Assembly (NCBI GenBank): GCA_002393895.1
Contig: DGUE01000102.1
Location: 1 to 20,346 of the forward strand
Direction of reading: 5' to 3'
DNA length: 20,346 nt
DNA from: Bacteroidales bacterium UBA4318
GTDB lineage: Bacteria > Bacteroidota > Bacteroidia > Bacteroidales > UBA932
Shown here: positions 1-7,187 of the stretch, piece after piece
Layout: every line of letters begins with the position of its first letter
How positions within the stretch are numbered: the first letter of the stretch is position 1
The notes under the pieces: model-generated
What the model was told of the DNA's origin: nothing
Databases searched by the model: none
The model's input: the letters and a program-made list of their open reading frames with translations, nothing else
Made by a program: the position numbers and the translations under genes

Positions 1-298
1 AGCAGAAGTACTCTATTCCAAGCTTTTGCATTATCTCAAAACCGGCATCGGCCTTAGCCTTTGCGCGGCAGTAGGGGCATTCGCCCTTGTCCCACTCATA
101 GCTGCGGGTCTGTCCGCCGAACTGGTCGCCGGAGGCCTGGCCGAGGGTATGCCACCACGCCATTGCGAAGCGCAGCCACTCCTTCATAGGTTTGCCGAGG
201 ACTACTCGCTCGGGTTCATAGTAATGGAATGCAAGGGGATTCTTGCTCCCCGGCCCCTCGAAGGGGATTTTGCCGATTGTCGGATAATACTGTTTCAT
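1..298 (-). CDS. xylA: Xylose isomerase, N-terminal part (cut by left edge)
   Basis: Converts D-xylose to D-xylulose in the cytoplasm, the first step of the isomerase route of xylose use. Only about 99 N-terminal residues are present. They begin MKQYYPTIGKIPFEG and contain the family hallmarks FAMAWWHTL, GDQFGG and, near the edge, KADAGFEIMQKLGIEYFC, which in this family leads directly into the FHD active-site segment lying outside the window. The ATG (complement of 296-298) lies 5 bases downstream of the xylB stop, so xylB and xylA form one operon with xylB first. There is no Shine-Dalgarno, as is usual in Bacteroidota. One oddity is a CPYC dicysteine motif where many homologues have a non-cysteine stretch before RAK. 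The family assignment is secure. Completeness of the gene cannot be judged. Confidence 0.95.
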   Translation of the reverse strand, partial: MKQYYPTIGKIPFEGPGSKNPLAFHYYEPERVVLGKPMKEWLRFAMAWWHTLGQASGDQFGGQTRSYEWDKGECPYCRAKAKADAGFEIMQKLGIEYFC

Positions 299-303
299 TG
301 CTA

Positions 304-1770
304 TTAAAGATATTGTTTCCAAGTTTGATATGCTTCCAGATACGGCCTGCGGTCGGAGGCGGGTTCTACCAGCGCCAGACGCTCCAGCGATGCGAAGGCT
401 TCGGCGGGCGAGGCGTAGATGCCTGCGCCGAGGCCGGCACCGCGGGCGGCGCCGACGGAACCGTCGGTATCGTAAAGTTCGATGGTGGCGCCGGAAACAC
501 TTGCCAGAGTCTCCCGGAACACTTCCGAAAGGAACATGTTGGCATTGCCGGCGTGGATGCGGTCTATCTTCATACCCATGGCCTGCATCACCTCGATGCC
601 GTACTGGAACGAGAATACTATCCCCTCCTGGGCTGCGCGGAGCAGGTCTCCGCGGCCATGGCGGTTGAAGTCGATTCCGTGAAAACTGCATCCGGGAGCG
701 GTGTTCCCAAGCATGCGTTCGGCTCCGTTTCCGAAGGGCAGGATGCTGATTCCGCGGCTGCCGACGGGAGATTCCTTGGCAAGGGCGTTCATGCCCGGAT
801 AGGTCATGCCGTCAAAGGCCACGTTGCGGCGCATCCAGGAGTTGAGGATGCCGGTGCCGTTTATGCAGAGGAGCACTCCCAGACGGGGATCCGCGGCGCT
901 GTGATTGACGTGCGCGAAGGTATTCACGCGGGACCGGGGGTCATAATTCACCTCTCCCAGCACGCCGTAAACCACTCCGGAAGTGCCGGCCGTCGCGACG
1001 ATTTCTCCAGGGTTCAGCACGTTCAGGCTCAACGCGTTGTTCGGCTGGTCGCCGGCGCGGTAGCAGACAGGCACTCCGGCGGGAATGCCAAGCTCCGACG
1101 CGGCAGTTGCACTCACCCTCCCCTGCTCCCCGAAAGTGGGGCGGATTTCCGGAAGGATGGCCGGGTCAAAACCGTAATAATCAAGCAGTTCTCCAGCGGG
1201 GCTGTTCTTTGCAAAATCCCACATCATCCCCTCGGAAAGCCCGCTGACGGTAGTGCAGGCCTCACCGGTAAGGCGGAGGGCGATATAATCCCCCGGAAGC
1301 ATTATCTTGTCTATCTTTCCGAACACCTCCGGCTCATTCTTCTTTACCCATGCAAGCTTGGCGGCAGTGAAGTTGCCGGGAGAGTTAAGAAGATGCCCCA
1401 GGCACCAGTCCTTTCCCAGCCCTTCAAAGGCCTTCTGCCCGTAAGGGACGGCGCGGGAGTCGCACCAGATTATGGCGGGGCGCAGGGGCTTTCCGGCCTT
1501 ATCCACGCACACCAGGCCGTGCATCTGGTAGGAGATGCCGATGGCAGATACCTTCACTCCGTTCGGTATGACGCTCAAAACTTCTGCAGTGGCGGCCTTG
1601 AGATATCCCCACCAGGCATCCGGATCCTGCTCGGCCCATCCGGGCTGGCGGGAGAGGATCGGAGCCTCACTCTTGGGGTAGAAGGAGGATGCCACGCACC
1701 TGCCGCTTTCTGCATCCACCAGACTGGCTTTGACCGATGAACTGCCTATATCGTAACCAAGTAGAAACAT
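304..1770 (-). CDS. xylB: Xylulokinase (FGGY carbohydrate kinase)
   Basis: Phosphorylates D-xylulose to xylulose 5-phosphate with ATP, feeding the pentose phosphate pathway. The 488-residue product has the usual FGGY-kinase length. The N-terminal phosphate-binding strand reads GYDIGSSSVKASL (residues 5-17). YQMHG (81-85) matches the substrate-site QMHG motif of xylulokinases. The expected catalytic aspartate is D241 in GDQPNNA, followed by the ATP-domain stretch ATAGTSGVVYG. A late segment, RIHAGNANMFLSEVF, replaces the GGGA motif of proteobacterial XylB, and I recall it as typical of Bacteroidota forms. The gene is followed after 5 bases by xylA, which fixes the substrate as xylulose rather than another ketose. 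The start ATG is the first in frame and follows a divergent intergenic region with a -7 box at 1798-1805. Confidence 0.93.
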   Translation of the reverse strand: MFLLGYDIGSSSVKASLVDAESGRCVASSFYPKSEAPILSRQPGWAEQDPDAWWGYLKAATAEVLSVIPNGVKVSAIGISYQMHGLVCVDKAGKPLRPAIIWCDSRAVPYGQKAFEGLGKDWCLGHLLNSPGNFTAAKLAWVKKNEPEVFGKIDKIMLPGDYIALRLTGEACTTVSGLSEGMMWDFAKNSPAGELLDYYGFDPAILPEIRPTFGEQGRVSATAASELGIPAGVPVCYRAGDQPNNALSLNVLNPGEIVATAGTSGVVYGVLGEVNYDPRSRVNTFAHVNHSAADPRLGVLLCINGTGILNSWMRRNVAFDGMTYPGMNALAKESPVGSRGISILPFGNGAERMLGNTAPGCSFHGIDFNRHGRGDLLRAAQEGIVFSFQYGIEVMQAMGMKIDRIHAGNANMFLSEVFRETLASVSGATIELYDTDGSVGAARGAGLGAGIYASPAEAFASLERLALVEPASDRRPYLEAYQTWKQYL

Positions 1771-1797
1771 AGTGCCATGTGGTTAGAGTACAACACA

Positions 1798-1805
1798 CAA
1801 ATATA
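1798..1805 (-). promoter_or_regulatory. Candidate -7 box of the xylBA promoter
   Basis: On the minus strand the sequence is TATATTTG, a full match to the Bacteroidota sigma-ABfr -7 consensus TAnnTTTG. It lies 27 bases upstream of the xylB ATG, which would give an untranslated leader of about 20 bases. A TTTTG lies 25 bases further upstream, a little too far for the usual -33 element (about 19-21 bases), so only the -7 half is convincing. Confidence 0.5.
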
Positions 1806-1842
1806 GTAAAAAGATGGAAGATTAATAATTCAAAACATTTCA

Positions 1843-1850
1843 TATATTTG
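1843..1850 (+). promoter_or_regulatory. Candidate -7 box of the SusCD/phosphoesterase operon
   Basis: TATATTTG on the plus strand matches TAnnTTTG exactly. It faces away from the xylBA box, 37 bases from it. No clear TTTG -33 element is visible at the usual distance. Transcription would start near 1856, only about 5 bases before the first in-frame ATG (1861) but about 26 bases before the ATG at 1882, which supports the latter as the true start of the first gene. Confidence 0.5.
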
Positions 1851-1881
1851 TATCCATATAATGAATAACGCTACGCATTTT

Positions 1882-3882
1882 ATGACTCTTTCCAGAAGAT
1901 TCAGTTCTATCGCAATCTGCCTTGCCTTAATCGTTTCAGCAGCAGCCATCACTTCCTGTGTCAAAGATTCAGATGATGAAGGCGTAAAGATTGTCACCAC
2001 CAACATCTCGGTTCCTTCCCCAGTCGAAATCGAGGAGGGGCAGACTATCACCATCACGCTTCGCGGCACCACCAACATCACCAAAGAAGACCAGGTCGTG
2101 CTAAGGAATGCGGCAGGCGAAGACAAATACTGCCCTATCGTCGACCTCAAAGACGGTTCCTACCTCGTTTTCGCACCCCCGGCCGATATTACCAACGGCT
2201 CATATAAAGTTTACATCCGCAATGCCGGCATCAATTACTACGCAGGCATGCTCGACCTGTCGGTGAAAGCTTCGCTCAACGTCGAGCCGGGAGAGGGCGT
2301 AACCGTGTATGGGATAGTGACCTGCGATGGCAAGGGAGTGCCGGACGTGCTTGTGTCGGACGGCGCAGAAATCGTAAAGACCGACGCCAAGGGCATCTAT
2401 CAGCTTAAGTCCCAGAAAAAGTGGCAATATGTATTCGTGGTCATTCCCTCCGGATACGAAGTGCCCAATGACGGCATCCTGCCCAAGTTCCACCAGATCC
2501 TTACCCAGGGAGCGAACGTGGCCGAGCGCAAGGACTTCGAGCTCATCAAGGTGGACAACGACATCTTCACCCTCTTCGTATGCGGGGACATGCACCTGGC
2601 GAACCGCAACAACGACGTATCCCAGTTCGGCGACGTTGCCAGGAGCCTGAACTCCTCCATCGCCTCTGCCGGCGGCAAGACCTATGTGATGACCCTGGGC
2701 GACATGACCTGGGACACCTACTGGTACAGCAACAAGTATGAGTTCCCTCAGTATCTCCAGACCGCGAACACCAACTTCAAGGACGTGACGTTCTTCCACA
2801 CCATGGGCAACCACGACAACGATATGACCCAGGTGGGAGATTTCGACAAGTCTTTCCGTTACACGAGGGATATCGCCCCTACCTTCTATTCCTTCAATCT
2901 GGGCAAGATCCATTTCGTGGTGATGGACAATATCGACTATAACAACGTGGAAGCCAACACCCTGAACAGCAGCGGGAGCACCACAGGCACCGACCACCGC
3001 GGCGAATATGTGCTGGATTATACCGCAGAGCAGATGCAGTGGCTTGTGAAGGATCTTTCCTATGTAGACAAGAGCACGCCGATTTTCATCACATCCCACG
3101 CCCCCGTATCCAGGCCTAACGGCGCCACCTCCTTCAACGACAAATATATGAACGGCGCCAATTCCGCCGGCGAGGCCAACATGCAGGCGTTCATTTCAAC
3201 CGTAAAGGATTATAACGTCAACTTCCTCAGCGGCCACACCCACAACCTCTTCCATCGCAAGCACAGCGACAAGTTCTCCGAGCACAATGAGGGCGCAATC
3301 TGCGCATGCTGGTGGTGGACGGGTAAACTCACTCCCGGCATCCATGTTTCCCAGGACGGCACCCCGGGAGGCTTTGCAATCTGGCAGTTCACCGGAAAGG
3401 ACTTCAAGCAAAATTTCCAGGCCGCAGGCCACGACGCGAACTACCAGTTCCGCGCCTATGACGTGAATAAAGTCAAGGAATCTTACACGACTGCCGCCGC
3501 TAAGGTAAAGAGCGAGAACACCAAATATACCAATCCGATTATCAATGCCGTCAACGGACTTCCCTCAAACTCCATTCTTGTGAACGTTTGGAACTGGGAT
3601 CCCGACTGGAAGGTAAGCATTAGCGAGAATGGGAAAGAACTGACTGTCTCCAAGGCCTACACCTATGATCCGCTCCACGCGATGTCATATACCTTCCCCC
3701 GCGCCGCGTCGTCCACATCCGTATCCTTCCCCACCGGCCAGTGGAGCCACTTCTTCACGGCAACCGCAAGCAGCGCCAGTTCTACTGTCACCGTAACGGT
3801 CACCGACGGCAACGGCAAGGTGTATACGGAAACCATGACACGCCCCAAGGCATTCACCGTAAATGATTACAAAAACAAATAA
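1882..3882 (+). CDS. Calcineurin-like metallophosphoesterase, surface lipoprotein
   Basis: A predicted dinuclear-metal phosphoesterase anchored as a lipoprotein. The frame is open from ATG 1861. I prefer ATG 1882 because it gives a clean lipoprotein signal peptide, MTLSRRFSS followed by a hydrophobic core and lipobox ITS-C, and because the -7 box lies very close to 1861. Numbering from 1861, the lipid cysteine is C33, followed by acidic VKDSDDEG, a pattern linked in Bacteroidota to surface export. Domain order: Ig/IPT-like strand domain (about 45-120), MetallophosN-type beta domain (128-215), catalytic domain (235-465), MetallophosC-type domain (490-665). All metal motifs are present: GDMH (242-245), GDMTWD (280-285), GNHD (316-319), H413 in SHAP, GHTH (458-461). 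The substrate is unknown: phosphomonoester, phosphodiester or pyrophosphate are all possible. First gene of the SusCD operon, 30 bases before susC. Confidence 0.88.
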   Translation: MTLSRRFSSIAICLALIVSAAAITSCVKDSDDEGVKIVTTNISVPSPVEIEEGQTITITLRGTTNITKEDQVVLRNAAGEDKYCPIVDLKDGSYLVFAPPADITNGSYKVYIRNAGINYYAGMLDLSVKASLNVEPGEGVTVYGIVTCDGKGVPDVLVSDGAEIVKTDAKGIYQLKSQKKWQYVFVVIPSGYEVPNDGILPKFHQILTQGANVAERKDFELIKVDNDIFTLFVCGDMHLANRNNDVSQFGDVARSLNSSIASAGGKTYVMTLGDMTWDTYWYSNKYEFPQYLQTANTNFKDVTFFHTMGNHDNDMTQVGDFDKSFRYTRDIAPTFYSFNLGKIHFVVMDNIDYNNVEANTLNSSGSTTGTDHRGEYVLDYTAEQMQWLVKDLSYVDKSTPIFITSHAPVSRPNGATSFNDKYMNGANSAGEANMQAFISTVKDYNVNFLSGHTHNLFHRKHSDKFSEHNEGAICACWWWTGKLTPGIHVSQDGTPGGFAIWQFTGKDFKQNFQAAGHDANYQFRAYDVNKVKESYTTAAAKVKSENTKYTNPIINAVNGLPSNSILVNVWNWDPDWKVSISENGKELTVSKAYTYDPLHAMSYTFPRAASSTSVSFPTGQWSHFFTATASSASSTVTVTVTDGNGKVYTETMTRPKAFTVNDYKNK

Positions 3883-3912
3883 TCAATTCAACTTATTAAC
3901 CTTTAACACATT

Positions 3913-6900
3913 ATGAGATTACACAAGATTCTAGCCGTGGCGGCACTGATGCTTTTGGGCTTCAGCCTGAATGCACAGAACCGCACGGTCCAGGGAAAGG
4001 TGGTCGATGCCGCAGCACAGCCTGTGCCCGGTGTTGCCGTCATTCTCCAGGGGACTACGAACGGCACGATGACCGGCAACGACGGTTCGTACTCGATACG
4101 CATACCGGAGGGAAATGCCGTCTTGGAGTTCTCCAGCCTGGGCTATGTGACGAAGACCGTCAACGTGCCCGCCAGCCAGGGAACAGTCAACGTAACTCTT
4201 GAAGACGACTCGATGACTCTCGAAGAGACCGTCGTCGTGGGTTACGGTGTCCAGAAAAAGGTCAATCTGACCGGTGCAATCACCCAGGTGGAGAGCAAAG
4301 CGCTCGAAAACCGCAGTGCGCACAACCTGACCACCATGCTCCAGGGTTCAGTCCCCGGACTCAACATCTCCACTTCCAGCGGCAACCCCGGTTCCACCGG
4401 TTCGCTGAACATCCGAGGCTACACCTCCATCAACGGCGGTGATCCCCTCGTGCTCATCGACGGCATCGAAGGCAGCATCAACCGCATCAACCCCCAGGAC
4501 GTGGCCTCCATCTCCGTCATCAAGGATGCATCTTCCGCTGCCGTCTATGGTGCCCGCGCCGCATACGGCGTGATTCTGGTCACCACAAAGGAGGGTTCGG
4601 TAGATAAAGACAAAGCCACCGTCCGCTACAACGGACGCTGGGGCGTCGAGATGCCTACCACTTCCACCGAATGGGAAACAAGGGGCTACTGGTCCGTCTA
4701 TACCATCAACAAGTTCTGGTACGAGAGCAAGGGTTCCAACTATGTGAACTACTCGCAGCAAGACATGATGGAGCTCCTCGCCCGCGTGAACGACAAGACC
4801 GAGAACCCCGAACGTCCGTGGGTGGTTACCACCGCTCCCGATTCCCAGGGCCGCGTGCACTACAAATACTACGCAAACACCGACTGGTGGCACGAACTCT
4901 ACAACGACGTGCATCCCACCCAGAACCACAGCGTGAGCGTGAGCGGCGGAAACAAGGCCGTCAAGTACTATCTCTCCGGCCAGTACGACCGCCAGCAGGG
5001 TATGGTGAAGGTTCGCCCGGACGTGTATGAGAAGTACAACCTCCGCGCGAAGTTCGATGCCCGCATCAACAAGTACGCACGCATCAGCAACAACACCAAC
5101 TTCTTCGTCGGCACCTACGACTTCCCCGGCCTTCACGACATCCAGGACTCCTTCGCATATGGCGACCGTCATGCTCCCGCGTGTTTCCCTCTGACCAACC
5201 CTGACGGCACCTTCCTTTACTTCGTGGATGCCCTCGGCTACCGCGTATGTAACGGACGCCACTGGGCATACCAGAGCGGCAACCTCAACATCGAGAAACG
5301 CACCGACCTCGCCAACACCACGGAACTTACCGTCACTCCCTTCAAGGGTCTCACCCTCAAGGCGAACTACAGTTACCGAACCTACAACAACCACGACACC
5401 CACCGCAGGAACCTGATCACCTATTCCCAGTATGCAGGTGAGGTCGTGGAATACAACAATGCAGGCGCATTCGACAACTACATGACGGAATCCGTACAGG
5501 AATATGTACGCCAGACCTGGAACGCCTATGCCACCTACGAGAACACTTTCGCAGATGCACACAACCTCAAGGTAATGGGCGGTTTCAACTACGACGACTA
5601 CCACTATAAGAGAGTTTACGCAAAGGGTTATGACCTCATCACCACCGAACTCTCCGACCTCGCCCTCATATCCACCGAGACCCGTACCCCCGAAGTAGGA
5701 GGAAACCAGTCCGCATGGAGGGTGGCAGGTTTCTTCGGCCGCGTGAACTACGACTACAAGGGGCGCTATCTCTTCGAGGCATCTGCACGTTATGACGGTT
5801 CCTCCCGTTTTGCCCGCGGACATCAGTTCGGATTCTTCCCGTCCGCATCCGCCGGTTGGCGCGTGAGCGAGGAGCCTTTCTTCAAGTCTCTCAAGCCCTA
5901 CATCAACAACCTGAAGATCCGTGCATCTTACGGTACCCTGGGCAACCAGAATGTGGGCAACTTCTCCTACATCCGCCTGGTTAACTTCAAGACCTTCGCA
6001 GGCTATAGCTTCGGTGATCCTGTGATGGCACGCTACACCAACCTCGATGATCCCGTGGCATCCAACAAGACCTGGGAAGTCTCCAAGCAGACCAACCTCG
6101 GTCTCGACCTCGCCATGCTGGGTAACAAACTCGAATTCACCGGCGAAGCATACATCCGCGACACCGACGGAATGCTCACCGATGGTATGGACCTTCCTTC
6201 GGTGTATGGCGCAGGCGTGCCTCAGATGAACGCCGCGGACCTCCGCACCAAGGGATACGAGCTTTCGCTGAGCTGGAGGGATTCCTTCAAGGTGGGCGGC
6301 AAAGATCTTCAGTACTTCCTGAAGGGCACTCTCAGCGAGTTCCGCTCCACCATCACCAAGTTCAAGAACGAAACCAAGCTCCTTTCCAACTACTATGAGG
6401 GCATGGAGCTCGGCGAAATCTGGGGTTTCCACATCGATGGTCTCTTCGCTTCCGACGCAGAGGCCGCAGCCTACACCAGTCAGGTGGACCAGTCTTACTG
6501 CAACGCCAACCTCAACGGCGGATGGAAGGCAGGTGACCTCAAATATGCCGACCTCGACGGTGACGGTGTAATCGGCATCGGTGCCAACACTCTTGAAGAG
6601 CACGGGGACAAGATCTATCTCGGTAACGGACTGCCCCGCCTCCATTACGGATTCCAGACCGGCTTCTCCTGGAACGGCTTCGATGTGAGCGTGTTCTTCG
6701 AAGGCACCGGCACCCACTACTGGTATCCTTCCCGCTACAACTTCGACTTCTGGGGCCCGTTCAGCCTCGGTTATCCCACCTTCCTGGACAAGAACTTCCT
6801 GAGCAACTGCTGGAGCGAGGATAACCCTGACGCTTACTTCCCGAGGCCCCGTTCCAACGTCGCATCCAACGGCGGCGGTGAGCTCGGCCGCGTGAACGAC

Positions 6901-7173
6901 CGCTACATCCAGAACATCAGATATCTCCGTTTCAAGAACCTCACAGTGGGTTATGAGCTTCCCAAGAAACTCATCTCCCATGTTGGTCTCGAGCAGGTGA
7001 GAGTTTACTTCTCCGGCGAGAATCTGGCATACTGGTCTCCCATCAAGAAGTACACCACCCATCTGGATCCCGAAAGCTGCTTCGACCGCGGAGGCGACCC
7101 TGTGGATGACCTGAACAATACTTCCTACCCCTGGCAGAAGACTTTCATGTTCGGTATCGACATCACATTCTAA
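3913..7173 (+). CDS. SusC/RagA-family TonB-dependent outer-membrane transporter
   Basis: An outer-membrane barrel that imports large ligands, using TonB energy, together with its SusD lid. The 1086-residue protein is of normal SusC length. It begins with a signal peptide (MRLHKILAVAALMLLGFSLNAQ). A carboxypeptidase-D regulatory-like domain (about 24-98) starts RTVQGKVVDA and includes the NDGSYSI and SLGYVT strands. The SusC hallmark ETVVVGYG (105-112) follows, then the plug domain (about 115-230) with LIDGIEGSINRINPQDV and ASSAAVYGARAAYGVILVTTK. The rest is barrel, ending in phenylalanine as outer-membrane proteins do. DLDGDGVIG (880-888) is the calcium-loop-like motif common in the family. 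There is no N-terminal STN domain, so it should not signal directly to an anti-sigma factor. susD follows after 14 bases. The imported ligand cannot be read from the sequence. Confidence 0.96.
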   Translation: MRLHKILAVAALMLLGFSLNAQNRTVQGKVVDAAAQPVPGVAVILQGTTNGTMTGNDGSYSIRIPEGNAVLEFSSLGYVTKTVNVPASQGTVNVTLEDDSMTLEETVVVGYGVQKKVNLTGAITQVESKALENRSAHNLTTMLQGSVPGLNISTSSGNPGSTGSLNIRGYTSINGGDPLVLIDGIEGSINRINPQDVASISVIKDASSAAVYGARAAYGVILVTTKEGSVDKDKATVRYNGRWGVEMPTTSTEWETRGYWSVYTINKFWYESKGSNYVNYSQQDMMELLARVNDKTENPERPWVVTTAPDSQGRVHYKYYANTDWWHELYNDVHPTQNHSVSVSGGNKAVKYYLSGQYDRQQGMVKVRPDVYEKYNLRAKFDARINKYARISNNTNFFVGTYDFPGLHDIQDSFAYGDRHAPACFPLTNPDGTFLYFVDALGYRVCNGRHWAYQSGNLNIEKRTDLANTTELTVTPFKGLTLKANYSYRTYNNHDTHRRNLITYSQYAGEVVEYNNAGAFDNYMTESVQEYVRQTWNAYATYENTFADAHNLKVMGGFNYDDYHYKRVYAKGYDLITTELSDLALISTETRTPEVGGNQSAWRVAGFFGRVNYDYKGRYLFEASARYDGSSRFARGHQFGFFPSASAGWRVSEEPFFKSLKPYINNLKIRASYGTLGNQNVGNFSYIRLVNFKTFAGYSFGDPVMARYTNLDDPVASNKTWEVSKQTNLGLDLAMLGNKLEFTGEAYIRDTDGMLTDGMDLPSVYGAGVPQMNAADLRTKGYELSLSWRDSFKVGGKDLQYFLKGTLSEFRSTITKFKNETKLLSNYYEGMELGEIWGFHIDGLFASDAEAAAYTSQVDQSYCNANLNGGWKAGDLKYADLDGDGVIGIGANTLEEHGDKIYLGNGLPRLHYGFQTGFSWNGFDVSVFFEGTGTHYWYPSRYNFDFWGPFSLGYPTFLDKNFLSNCWSEDNPDAYFPRPRSNVASNGGGELGRVNDRYIQNIRYLRFKNLTVGYELPKKLISHVGLEQVRVYFSGENLAYWSPIKKYTTHLDPESCFDRGGDPVDDLNNTSYPWQKTFMFGIDITF

Positions 7174-7179
7174 AGGAGG
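7172..7179 (+). promoter_or_regulatory. Strong Shine-Dalgarno of the susD-like gene
   Basis: AAAGGAGG lies 8 bases before the susD ATG, and its first two bases are the last two of the susC stop codon TAA. This is near-perfect complementarity to the 16S rRNA 3' end. It is unlike the other genes of this window, whose starts are preceded by AT-rich sequence or overlap the previous gene. Confidence 0.7.
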
Positions 7180-7187
7180 CTACGATT

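Noticed and set aside
229..1740. 503-codon plus-strand frame opposite xylB
   Set aside because: XylB motifs and the xylBA arrangement are clear on the minus strand, and the plus-strand translation is featureless.
6550..6580. EF-hand-like DLDGDG motif in SusC as a special calcium site
   Set aside because: This motif is common in SusC-family barrels and is not distinctive here.
4348..7062. Very long open frame (904 codons) on the minus strand opposite susC
   Set aside because: The plus-strand protein is an unmistakable SusC. The antisense frame is a by-product of GC-rich codon bias and its translation is a valine/glycine-rich sequence with no recognisable motif.
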